Source: an uncultured Bacilli bacterium
GTDB taxonomy: Bacteria; Bacillota_I; Bacilli_A; RF39; UBA660
Assembly: GCA_944331945.1 (NCBI GenBank)
Contig: CALVJC010000043.1
Location: 1-5,322 of the forward strand
Direction of reading: 5' to 3'
Length of the DNA stretch: 5,322 nt
Shown: positions 1 through 5,322 of the stretch, in pieces
Position numbering within the stretch: position 1 is the stretch's first letter
How the letters are laid out: every line of letters begins with the position of its first letter
Program-made: the position numbers and the translations under genes
The notes under the pieces: model-generated
Databases searched by the model: none
What the model was told of the DNA's origin: nothing
The model's input: the letters and a program-made list of their open reading frames with translations, nothing else

Positions 1-2
1 TT

Positions 3-539
3 CATGATCGAGGGGAAATTAAATATTTAGTAACGACTTTGAATTTGACTCATCATATTGAACTGTTAGAAAAAGAAAAGAAAGAAGCGATGGAATCAAA
101 AGAAAAATTGTCGGAAGCTAAATATAATGATGGAAAAAGAAAGTCATTTGAAGCGACCATTCAAAGTTTAGAAAAAAGGATTGCTCAAGCGAAAGAAATT
201 TTAGAAAAAGATGGGGAAGTTATTACTTTATCCGGCTCTATGTTTGTTATGACTCAACCAGAAATCATCTATCTATCTAGTGGAAATTATGAGGAATATA
301 TGATGTATAATTCACAATATTTGATTCAGTGGGAAATGATTCAATATGGAATTAAACATCATTTTAAACGTTATAATTTTTATGGAATTCCTAGTAGCTT
401 TGATAAGAATGATAAAGATTATGGAATTTATGAATTTAAAACAGGGTTCAATGGTTATGTAGAACAATTAATTGGGGAATATGAGATGAAAACTTCTTTT
501 GTCTATTATTTGATAAAATTGTTACATAAGATAAAATGA
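3..539 (+). CDS. FemXAB-family peptidoglycan bridge aminoacyltransferase, C-terminal part (runs off left edge)
   Basis: The C-terminal 178 residues of a FemA/FemB/FemX (MurM-type) enzyme. This family transfers amino acids from aminoacyl-tRNA to the stem peptide of lipid-linked peptidoglycan precursor at the inner face of the membrane. The frame is open to the left edge (visible residues begin HDRGEIKYLVTTL), so the gene starts outside the window. The TTG at 39 is an internal Leu codon: the residues before it align with 'ILKILIAEVDF' and 'AVLFLGKVNL' in the two full paralogs on the other strand. Visible parts, numbered from the window edge: a charged helical hairpin at about 19-68 (the family's coiled-coil arm), the second GNAT-fold core with GSMFVMTQPEIIYLSSGN at 78-95, YNFYGI at 124-129, YEFKTGFNG at 143-151 and QLIGEYE at 155-161. 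Compared with the paralogs, the Gly after YGI is Ser (YGIPSSF). It ends in TGA, 41 bp before the surface-protein gene on the same strand. Which amino acid it adds cannot be told. Confidence 0.9.
   Translation, partial: HDRGEIKYLVTTLNLTHHIELLEKEKKEAMESKEKLSEAKYNDGKRKSFEATIQSLEKRIAQAKEILEKDGEVITLSGSMFVMTQPEIIYLSSGNYEEYMMYNSQYLIQWEMIQYGIKHHFKRYNFYGIPSSFDKNDKDYGIYEFKTGFNGYVEQLIGEYEMKTSFVYYLIKLLHKIK
510..537 (+). promoter_or_regulatory. possible sigma-A promoter for the surface-protein gene
   Basis: TTGATA at 510-515 and TAAAAT at 532-537 each match the -35 and -10 consensus at five of six positions, with a 16-bp spacer. The site lies in the last codons of the upstream FemXAB gene and would start transcription near 544, giving a leader of about 37 nt to the ATG at 581. 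In DNA this AT-rich such matches also occur by chance, and read-through from the upstream gene is an equal possibility. Confidence 0.35.
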
Positions 540-560
540 TTTTGTTTTATTATTATATGT

Positions 561-568
561 AAAAGGAG
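561..568 (+). promoter_or_regulatory. ribosome binding site of the surface-protein gene
   Basis: AAAAGGAG is a strong Shine-Dalgarno match. It lies 12 nt before the ATG at 581, slightly long but within the usable range, and no closer in-frame start competes with it. Confidence 0.7.
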
Positions 569-580
569 TTGATATCATAG

Positions 581-2149
581 ATGAGAAAAGTAAAAACGAG
601 TGTGGTATTGGTTTTGTTAGCATTATTGTTAGGCCTTTATTCTTCAGGAAATAGGGTTATAGATACTTATTCTACCTTATATCATGAGGGAAATACGAAC
701 TATGTTCTTAATAAAATATTAAGTGATAATGAGTTAAAAAGTGAAATTCCTAATATGTTTAATTATGCCAGTAATGGGAATCTTTCTCAACCTCTTCGTA
801 GTGGCCCTGCTACTAATGATCCAAATTATGCTTTGAAAGGATTGTATAGCAACAAAGATGAAGATGGAACTACTTATTATTATAGAGGAAATGTTGATAA
901 TAATATTATTCAATTTGGTGCTTATGATGAAAATTATTATATATACGAATACAATGGCGATTATTTTCAAAGCTTAGAAACTTGTCAACTTTACAATTTT
1001 GATTGTAGTGAAGCGACTAAAATAAAATTAGCTTCTCAAGGGGAAAAGATGTACTGGAAAATAGTAAGAGTAAATGGGGATGGTAGTTTAAGGTTACTTT
1101 ATAATGGAACAAGTCCGATAGAACAATGTTATGACAATATGGCATCCTATCTTATTGGAAGAACTTGGTATAATGATAATAGTTATAGTACGGAATATAC
1201 CAGAGTAGAGCGGACTGGATATACTTATGGAGATGGAATTGATAGTTATGTAAAGAAAGAAGTAGATACTTGGTATAGTAATACTTTGGGTAAGCAATCT
1301 ATCTATGATGATTTGGTAATCGAAGGTAGATTTTGTAGTGATAGTAGTGGATATCAGACTTTAGGTAGCTATGGATTTGAAGATGTAGGTGAAATTGATC
1401 ATGTCTTTGCAAGTTATAATCGATTGACGCAAGAGGAAACCGGATTTGCTAAAAACAATGCTCCAACTTTTATTTGTCCTGAGACAACAGAAGATTTTGG
1501 TGGCAGTTATCGTTTAAAAGCTGGGTTGATTACGGCAGACGAATTAGCTTTTGCCGGAGAGGCTTATGGTGTGGACAATGATGACTATTCCAGTTCTGTT
1601 TGTGATGAATATTTTACTATGACTCCTGTAGGAGTATTTTCTGCTGATCCTGATACACCAGAAGTATGGCGTGGCGGTACAGAATTTCGTAATGCACAAA
1701 TAGATTTTACTTTTGGAATAAGACCAGTTATTAATGTAGATACCAACAACAAGACTTTGGTAGGTGATGGGACTGTTGATAATCATTACGAATTGGAAGA
1801 AATAACTACAAATCGTTATAGAAAAACAATTACAGTAGAAGAGGGAAGTCAATTTGATATTACTACTGTTTTTGAAGAGGAAAGTAATTTGTGTTATGAT
1901 ATATCTTGGTCTATACAAGATGAAACTATTGCAAGAATAGAAAATAATAAAATAGTAGTATTGCAAGAAGGAACAACGATTATTACTGGAACATGTGAAA
2001 ATGGGCTTGTTACCTATGAAATAGAATTAATCGTAATAAATAATCCGATTACTAATAGTATGTCTTATATCTTAATAGGAATTGTCTTTATAGTAATCAT
2101 AGGGACGATAACATATATCGTATATAAAAAGAAAAATCAAAAACGATAA
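581..2149 (+). CDS. predicted wall-anchored surface protein with Big_2-like domain and NPxTN-type sorting tail
   Basis: A 522-residue exported protein of unknown function. The ATG follows AAAAGGAG (561-568) by 12 nt. Residues 5-20 form a hydrophobic signal sequence with no obvious Ala-x-Ala cleavage site, so it may stay as an anchor. Residues about 86-406 form one unnamed region that I recognise as recurring in surface proteins of gut Bacilli: YYYRGNVDNN (99-108), YWKIVRVNGDGS (158-169), DTWYSNTL (229-236), FCSDSS (251-256), AGLITADELAFAG (314-326), YFTMTP (344-349), GIRPVINV (379-386) and GDGTVDN (395-401). I do not know its activity. Residues about 414-486 resemble a bacterial Ig-like group 2 (Big_2) domain, with WSIQDETIARIENNKI (443-458) and EGTTIITGTC (463-472). 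The C-terminus is NPITN (488-492), a hydrophobic span (about 496-515) and the basic tail KKKNQKR. This order fits a sortase signal resembling the sortase-B type NPQTN; a simple membrane anchor is the alternative. There are eight cysteines after the signal segment. It follows a FemXAB gene by 41 bp and may be co-transcribed with it. Confidence 0.85.
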   Translation: MRKVKTSVVLVLLALLLGLYSSGNRVIDTYSTLYHEGNTNYVLNKILSDNELKSEIPNMFNYASNGNLSQPLRSGPATNDPNYALKGLYSNKDEDGTTYYYRGNVDNNIIQFGAYDENYYIYEYNGDYFQSLETCQLYNFDCSEATKIKLASQGEKMYWKIVRVNGDGSLRLLYNGTSPIEQCYDNMASYLIGRTWYNDNSYSTEYTRVERTGYTYGDGIDSYVKKEVDTWYSNTLGKQSIYDDLVIEGRFCSDSSGYQTLGSYGFEDVGEIDHVFASYNRLTQEETGFAKNNAPTFICPETTEDFGGSYRLKAGLITADELAFAGEAYGVDNDDYSSSVCDEYFTMTPVGVFSADPDTPEVWRGGTEFRNAQIDFTFGIRPVINVDTNNKTLVGDGTVDNHYELEEITTNRYRKTITVEEGSQFDITTVFEEESNLCYDISWSIQDETIARIENNKIVVLQEGTTIITGTCENGLVTYEIELIVINNPITNSMSYILIGIVFIVIIGTITYIVYKKKNQKR

Positions 2150-2213
2150 ATATGTTTAAACTATTTTTTCTAGAGTGAATGAAATTGTTGTATACCGTAA
2201 GAAAAACTCATAT

Positions 2214-2257
2214 AAAAAAGAAAGTCTCGAATAAGCCGTTTTTTGGTAAGCGACTTT
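2214..2257 (-). terminator. possible weak terminator in the convergent intergenic region
   Basis: On the - strand, AAAGTC (2257-2252) can pair with GACTTT (2226-2221), followed by C and six T (2219-2214). This would end the transcript of the two FemXAB genes just after the stop at 2270. The stem has only 6 bp and the loop is about 25 nt, with a possible inner GG/CC pairing, so it is not a strong intrinsic terminator. For the + strand, an 8-T run (2274-2281) follows GTAAG (2246-2250)/CTTAC (2269-2273), also a weak stem. The rest of the 120-bp gap between the convergent genes shows nothing recognisable. Confidence 0.3.
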
Positions 2258-2269
2258 TCGTAGTAAGAC

Positions 2270-3562
2270 TTACTTTTTTTTCATGTTCTTTAGTTTATGA
2301 TAAAGATTGTAACTAAAGTGATACATATGATACCAGAATGGACTAATGATGAGATCGAACTCCCCAATTAATTCTACAACTTGTCCACCAAAACTCTTTT
2401 TAAATAAGTAAAGGCCTAGAAGAGGATTGGATTCACTAAAGTCTCCTGTGATACCATAAAAATTATAGAGTTTATAATGATGTTCTATCGCATATTTTAT
2501 TCCTTCAAAATGAAGGGTATAAGCGGATTGGAAATTCATTAATTCTTTTTTCGAACCTCCATAAAGAGATAGTACTTCATTGCCATAGATTAAGAAAAGG
2601 ATTCCTCCCAAAACGGGTTTTTGTCCATATTTTTCTTCTTGTTCTTGTGCTTTCTTGATATTTTGTTTTAGGCGTTCTATTTCTTTTTGATCAGCTTCTT
2701 GCTTTTTCTCGTACTTCTTTTCATTCATTGGTTTTTCGTTGCTTTCAAATTGTTTTTTTCGTTCTTTGATTTCAGTTTCTAATTTTTTTATTTCTTTTTT
2801 GGTATTTTTGTTTTCTTCTTCAAAATCCACTTCGGCAATTAATATTTTTAGGATACCAGCATCATGAAGGCTATCCCACATATGTTCATAGTAAGATAAA
2901 GGGCGATCAATAAATTCTCTTCTTTCTCCTGTATGTTGCATGATTTCTTTAAAAATAGGAATTTCTTCTCGTTTGATTTCTCTTGTTTTTACTCCAAGAC
3001 GTTCGTTCTTTCTTAAGATTTGTCTTGTCTTTGGATCCATATTCTTCATAATATCTTCGATGGTTTTGTTTTCGGTAGTGATGGTATGCATCCATCTTGG
3101 TTGTAAGGTATCCTGCATGGTATTAAAACCAAAGTGCTTGTACCCTAAGTCTTTTAGGTTTTGGACTACTGCTTTGTTTTCTTTTCCATCTTTTACAATA
3201 TCACCATTGATATCGCGTTCTTGATACATAACGTAAGGATCAATTTTGATGAAGATAGCCTTTTTTTCTTTGGCAAATTTTTTGATTTCTTCGGTGAATT
3301 CCTTTAGAAGCTTTTTATCTTGATAATCAATTAAAAAACCTCTTGGAGAATAAAACATTTTCTTTTTGACAATAGGTACCTCTTTGGCGAGGATTAAGGC
3401 AGCGGCTTTGATTTTATTCTTTTCTTTTAAGCCAACGTAATACGCTTCCCAACCATTTCCTTTCTTTAAAGCAGCCCATTCTTTGGTTTGATGAAAGGTG
3501 ATTTCTTCATTTTGTTTGGCAAATTCTTCAAATTCTTTTTCATTTAACTCGCTGAACTTCAT
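2270..3562 (-). CDS. FemXAB-family peptidoglycan bridge aminoacyltransferase (second of tandem pair)
   Basis: A 430-residue, full-length member of the FemA/FemB/FemX/MurM family: cytoplasmic or membrane-associated enzymes that use aminoacyl-tRNA to extend the peptidoglycan interpeptide bridge. The first GNAT-like half carries FHQTKEWAALK (23-33), YSPRGFLIDY (71-80), FIKIDPYV (104-111) and MDPKTRQILRKNERLGV (175-191). A very charged insertion at about 248-311, mostly Glu, Lys, Gln and Asn, is the two-helix coiled-coil arm seen in FemA; it has a hinge-like SNEKPMN (274-280). The second half has GGILFLIYGNEVLSLYGGS (319-337), YNFYGITGDF (366-375), GLYLFKKSFGG (383-393) and ELIGEFD (397-403). The start ATG at 3562 lies inside the end of the upstream paralog (23-bp overlap) and has GAAGGAG 7 nt before it, so the two are probably one operon with coupled translation, as in MurM/MurN-like pairs. 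The amino acid used and the acceptor position are not readable from sequence. It ends TAA, facing the surface-protein gene. Confidence 0.92.
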   Translation of the reverse strand: MKFSELNEKEFEEFAKQNEEITFHQTKEWAALKKGNGWEAYYVGLKEKNKIKAAALILAKEVPIVKKKMFYSPRGFLIDYQDKKLLKEFTEEIKKFAKEKKAIFIKIDPYVMYQERDINGDIVKDGKENKAVVQNLKDLGYKHFGFNTMQDTLQPRWMHTITTENKTIEDIMKNMDPKTRQILRKNERLGVKTREIKREEIPIFKEIMQHTGERREFIDRPLSYYEHMWDSLHDAGILKILIAEVDFEEENKNTKKEIKKLETEIKERKKQFESNEKPMNEKKYEKKQEADQKEIERLKQNIKKAQEQEEKYGQKPVLGGILFLIYGNEVLSLYGGSKKELMNFQSAYTLHFEGIKYAIEHHYKLYNFYGITGDFSESNPLLGLYLFKKSFGGQVVELIGEFDLIISPFWYHMYHFSYNLYHKLKNMKKK

Positions 3563-4847
3563 TTTTTAGCTCCTTCTTTTTCCGCTTTTTTATCATATTC
3601 CGATAAAGTGGTACTAGTTTTGTAAAAGCAAAGTAATAGATTGGTTTGATGACATAGTCAAACTCTCCCATAAATTCGATATAGTCTCCACCAAATTTCT
3701 TTTTAAATTCGTGAAGTCCTAATCTAGGATTCTCTTTCGATAGGTCACCAATTGTTCCAAACTGGTCATAAATGTTTAAGCCTTCGTTTTTACAAAAGGT
3801 GAGATGTTCTAAATAAGTATGATAATTGGTATAAGTATCCGTTAGAATATTGTGGTTTCCGGCATATAAGACCCATGCTTTATCGCCATATTCGACGATC
3901 ATATGGGCAGAAAGAGTAATTTCGGTTCCATATTCTTGTTTTATTTCTTGATAACGGGCGATAGTTTGATTTACTTTATCTAATTGTCTTTCTAATTCTT
4001 TTAATTTATTTTTAGCACTTTTTGATAAATTTTCTTGTGGTAGTTCTCTTCTTTTCGCTTCCAATTCTTCTTTTTCTTGTGTTTCAATTTCCATCATTTC
4101 TTCTAAATTGACTTTTCCAAGAAAAAGAACCGCTTTATCTTTTTGATTAAATAATTTATATAACGTTTCATAATAGTCTAGTGGGTAAGAAACAAAGTCT
4201 TTTCGATCTTCTGTTAGCATCATCAAATGATAAAATTCTTTTAAGTCCTTTTCTGTTCCAATTTCTACTTTGGTGTGTAATTTTAAAGATTTGTTAATTC
4301 TTTGTTTGGTCGTTTTGGAAAAGTGATTTTCAATTTCTTCCATACTTTGGTTTAAATCAATACGGAAGGTATATCTTGGTTGCATGGTTTCAAAATTTTT
4401 GGTGAAGCCTAGATGACGATAACCTAGTTTTTTTAAGTGTTGAAAGATTTTTTGCTCTTTCTTTTCTTCTTCGATGATTTCTCCATCACATTTTTCTCTT
4501 TGCCATACAATATCCGGATCTATTTTAATATAGATGGCTTTTTGTTTTTTAGCAAAGGCAACGAGTTGTTTGGTAAACTCTTCTAATAAGGTTTGATTAT
4601 GAAAATCTATGACATAGCCTCTTGGAGCATAAAAATAACATAATTTTAAAGGAAGGCTTTTCTTTAATAATAAAGTTGCTGCTTGTATTTCTCCTTGTTC
4701 ATTTACTAAGCCTAAAAAATAAGGGGTTAGATGTCTTTTTTCTTTGGCTAATTCTCCCCATGCAAGAGACTGTAAAAAATGACTTTTATATGGATTATTT
4801 CTTACAAAATCATCATATTTTTCTTTTTCTAATTCTACTAATTCCAT
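3540..4847 (-). CDS. FemXAB-family peptidoglycan bridge aminoacyltransferase (first of tandem pair)
   Basis: A 435-residue FemXAB enzyme, using the ATG at 4847. A longer reading from the ATG at 4856 would add MRA, but there the Shine-Dalgarno AAAAGGA runs straight into the start codon, whereas it sits 8 nt before 4847. Domains, numbered from 4847: first half with HFLQSLAWGELAK (23-35), FYAPRGYVIDF (72-82) and YIKIDPDIVW (106-115); a coiled-coil arm at about 250-305; second half with SAHMIVEYGDKAWVLYAGN (313-331), IYDQFGTIGDL (359-369), GLHEFKKKFGG (377-387) and EFMGEFD (391-397). Where the neighbour has the 'KTRQILRKNERLGV' stretch, this protein has TTKQRINKSLKLHTKV (179-194), so a conserved Arg becomes Lys and the Gly is lost. 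It also has YDQFG where both other copies have YNFYG. These differences suggest a different substrate from its neighbour; that is inference. The C-terminus is basic (KKRKKKELKN) and its codons contain the ribosome binding site of the next gene. Transcription probably starts at the promoter just upstream. Confidence 0.92.
   Translation of the reverse strand: MELVELEKEKYDDFVRNNPYKSHFLQSLAWGELAKEKRHLTPYFLGLVNEQGEIQAATLLLKKSLPLKLCYFYAPRGYVIDFHNQTLLEEFTKQLVAFAKKQKAIYIKIDPDIVWQREKCDGEIIEEEKKEQKIFQHLKKLGYRHLGFTKNFETMQPRYTFRIDLNQSMEEIENHFSKTTKQRINKSLKLHTKVEIGTEKDLKEFYHLMMLTEDRKDFVSYPLDYYETLYKLFNQKDKAVLFLGKVNLEEMMEIETQEKEELEAKRRELPQENLSKSAKNKLKELERQLDKVNQTIARYQEIKQEYGTEITLSAHMIVEYGDKAWVLYAGNHNILTDTYTNYHTYLEHLTFCKNEGLNIYDQFGTIGDLSKENPRLGLHEFKKKFGGDYIEFMGEFDYVIKPIYYFAFTKLVPLYRNMIKKRKKKELKNEVQRVK
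3570..3576 (-). promoter_or_regulatory. ribosome binding site of the downstream FemXAB gene, inside the upstream coding end
   Basis: GAAGGAG on the - strand lies 7 nt before the ATG at 3562 and inside the last codons of the upstream paralog. It fixes the start of the second FemXAB gene and, with the 23-bp overlap, supports translational coupling. An ATGA at 3543-3540 also exists, but its ATG is out of frame with the downstream protein. Confidence 0.75.
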
Positions 4848-4855
4848 AGCTCTCA

Positions 4856-4862
4856 TCCTTTT
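4856..4862 (-). promoter_or_regulatory. ribosome binding site deciding the start of the first FemXAB gene
   Basis: AAAAGGA on the - strand is 8 nt before the ATG at 4847, an ideal distance. The ATG at 4856 overlaps this site and so has no usable spacing. The predicted transcript starts near 4861, so this site would lie at the very 5' end of the mRNA. Confidence 0.65.
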
Positions 4863-4867
4863 CTTTT

Positions 4868-4896
4868 AGTATAGTGGAGTTCTTTTGAATTGTCAA
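4868..4896 (-). promoter_or_regulatory. sigma-A-type promoter for the tandem FemXAB genes
   Basis: On the - strand, TTGACA (4896-4891, perfect -35) is followed by a 17-bp spacer and TATACT (4873-4868, five of six matches to TATAAT). The predicted start near 4861 leaves a leader of only about 14 nt before the ATG at 4847. It sits in the 81-bp gap after the EEP-family gene, so the FemXAB pair is likely transcribed on its own, at a strong basal level. No operator-like repeat is visible around it. Confidence 0.8.
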
Positions 4897-4928
4897 TTTT
4901 AGTATGGCCTGAATAGAGGAAAGCACTA

Positions 4929-5321
4929 CTATTTTTTGGTGATTTCTATTAAGATGGGATAATGGTCACTAAAATATTTTAGTTTTTCTTCTTTGTTCAC
5001 TTGATAATTTTTGATTTTAAAAAAATCAGATAAAAAGATATGATCAATCGCCCGTTCCTTTCGATGGGCTTGAAAGGTTTTTTCCATAATAGGAACACGA
5101 TACATGTTTAATTTCGCTAAGTCTTCGATAAATTCTTTCATGAGCGGATTATAAATGGTCATATTAAAGTCGCCAGTTAAGATCACAGGAACGGAGCTTT
5201 CCTTAATATACTTTATAATTTCTTGTAACTGCTTTCTTCTTACCTTTCTATTTTCAAAACTAAGATGTGTATTTAAAAAGCAGATCATTCCAAATTCTTT
5301 TGTTTCTAAATAATTGATGGT
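4929..5321 (-). CDS. endonuclease/exonuclease/phosphatase (EEP) family protein, C-terminal part (runs off right edge)
   Basis: The C-terminal 130 residues of a metal-dependent phosphoesterase of the EEP (DNase I-like) superfamily. The frame is open through the right edge (visible residues start TINYLETKEFG), so the ATG at 5288 is an internal Met and the true start is outside the window. Motifs, counted from the edge: FLNTHLS (15-21), LTGDFN (48-53, the metal/catalytic GDxN), AIDHIF (91-96) and SDHYPI (118-123, with the catalytic His of SDHxP). All key C-terminal active-site motifs are present, so the visible part looks intact. Family members cleave phosphodiesters in nucleic acids, phosphoinositides or other small molecules; the substrate here cannot be told. 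It ends in TAG 82 nt before the FemXAB start on the same strand. No terminator is evident in the gap, so some read-through into the FemXAB pair is possible. Confidence 0.88.
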   Translation of the reverse strand, partial: TINYLETKEFGMICFLNTHLSFENRKVRRKQLQEIIKYIKESSVPVILTGDFNMTIYNPLMKEFIEDLAKLNMYRVPIMEKTFQAHRKERAIDHIFLSDFFKIKNYQVNKEEKLKYFSDHYPILIEITKK

Positions 5322-5322
5322 C

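Noticed and set aside
531..550. ATAAAA/TTTTAT inverted repeat at the end of the left FemXAB gene
   Set aside because: All A-T pairs with an 8-nt loop; too weak for a terminator and expected by chance in this composition.
734..1966. Three open frames on the - strand opposite the surface-protein gene (734-970, 1094-1297, 1544-1966)
   Set aside because: They are rich in Ile and Ser in the way antisense frames of AT-rich genes are, lack ribosome binding sites and recognisable domains, and lie wholly inside a well-supported gene.
2150..2269. Possible small RNA or attachment site in the convergent gap
   Set aside because: Only short, weak complementarities and A/T runs are visible; no promoter, tRNA-like fold or direct repeat pair.
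2263..2273. GTAAGACTTAC perfect palindrome at the end of the second FemXAB gene
   Set aside because: A one-base centre cannot form a hairpin, and nothing else suggests an operator here.
2940..3224. Open frame on + opposite the second FemXAB gene
   Set aside because: Antisense shadow of a gene with clear family motifs; no domain of its own.
4622..4849. Open frame on + opposite the start of the first FemXAB gene
   Set aside because: Its hydrophobic look comes from reading Lys/Glu-rich codons in antisense; no ribosome binding site.
1..5322. Mobile element, CRISPR array or defence system
   Set aside because: No transposase, integrase, terminal repeats, spaced repeats or defence-associated domains; all genes fit envelope functions or a common EEP phosphoesterase.

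Overview
The window is AT-rich DNA (roughly one third G+C by eye) with strong AAGGAG-type ribosome binding sites, a near-consensus sigma-A promoter (TTGACA-17-TATACT), and TGA used as a genuine stop at two gene ends. Together with three FemXAB-type peptidoglycan cross-bridge enzymes and a sortase-type surface protein, this suggests a low-GC, Gram-positive, wall-making Bacillota (Firmicutes). Erysipelotrichia-like or uncultured RF39-like Bacilli are a reasonable guess, because the surface-protein family is one I associate with such gut bacteria. A Mycoplasma-type organism is unlikely, given the stop use and the peptidoglycan genes.

Layout. On the + strand, the window opens inside a FemXAB gene (C-terminal 178 residues, to 539). 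After 41 bp comes a 522-residue surface protein (581-2149) with an N-terminal signal/anchor, an unnamed 'YYYRG...YWKIVRVNGDGS...GIRPVIN' region, a Big_2-like Ig domain and a C-terminal sorting-signal-like tail (NPITN, hydrophobic span, basic tail). A 120-bp convergent intergenic region follows. On the - strand, read right to left, are the C-terminal 130 residues of an endonuclease/exonuclease/phosphatase-family protein (4929 to the right edge), a clear promoter (4868-4896), and two tandem full-length FemXAB genes (4847-3540 and 3562-2270) that overlap by 23 bp and look translationally coupled.

How the genes may work together. FemXAB enzymes add amino acids from aminoacyl-tRNA to the stem peptide of peptidoglycan precursors, building the interpeptide bridge. 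Sortases attach surface proteins to the free amino group of that bridge. Three FemXAB paralogs beside a protein with an NPxTN-like sorting tail therefore form a coherent cell-envelope locus: bridge synthesis plus a likely substrate displayed on the bridge. The functional link is inference; no sortase lies inside the window. The EEP-family gene has no evident connection. Both edge genes are truncated by the window, not demonstrably broken.
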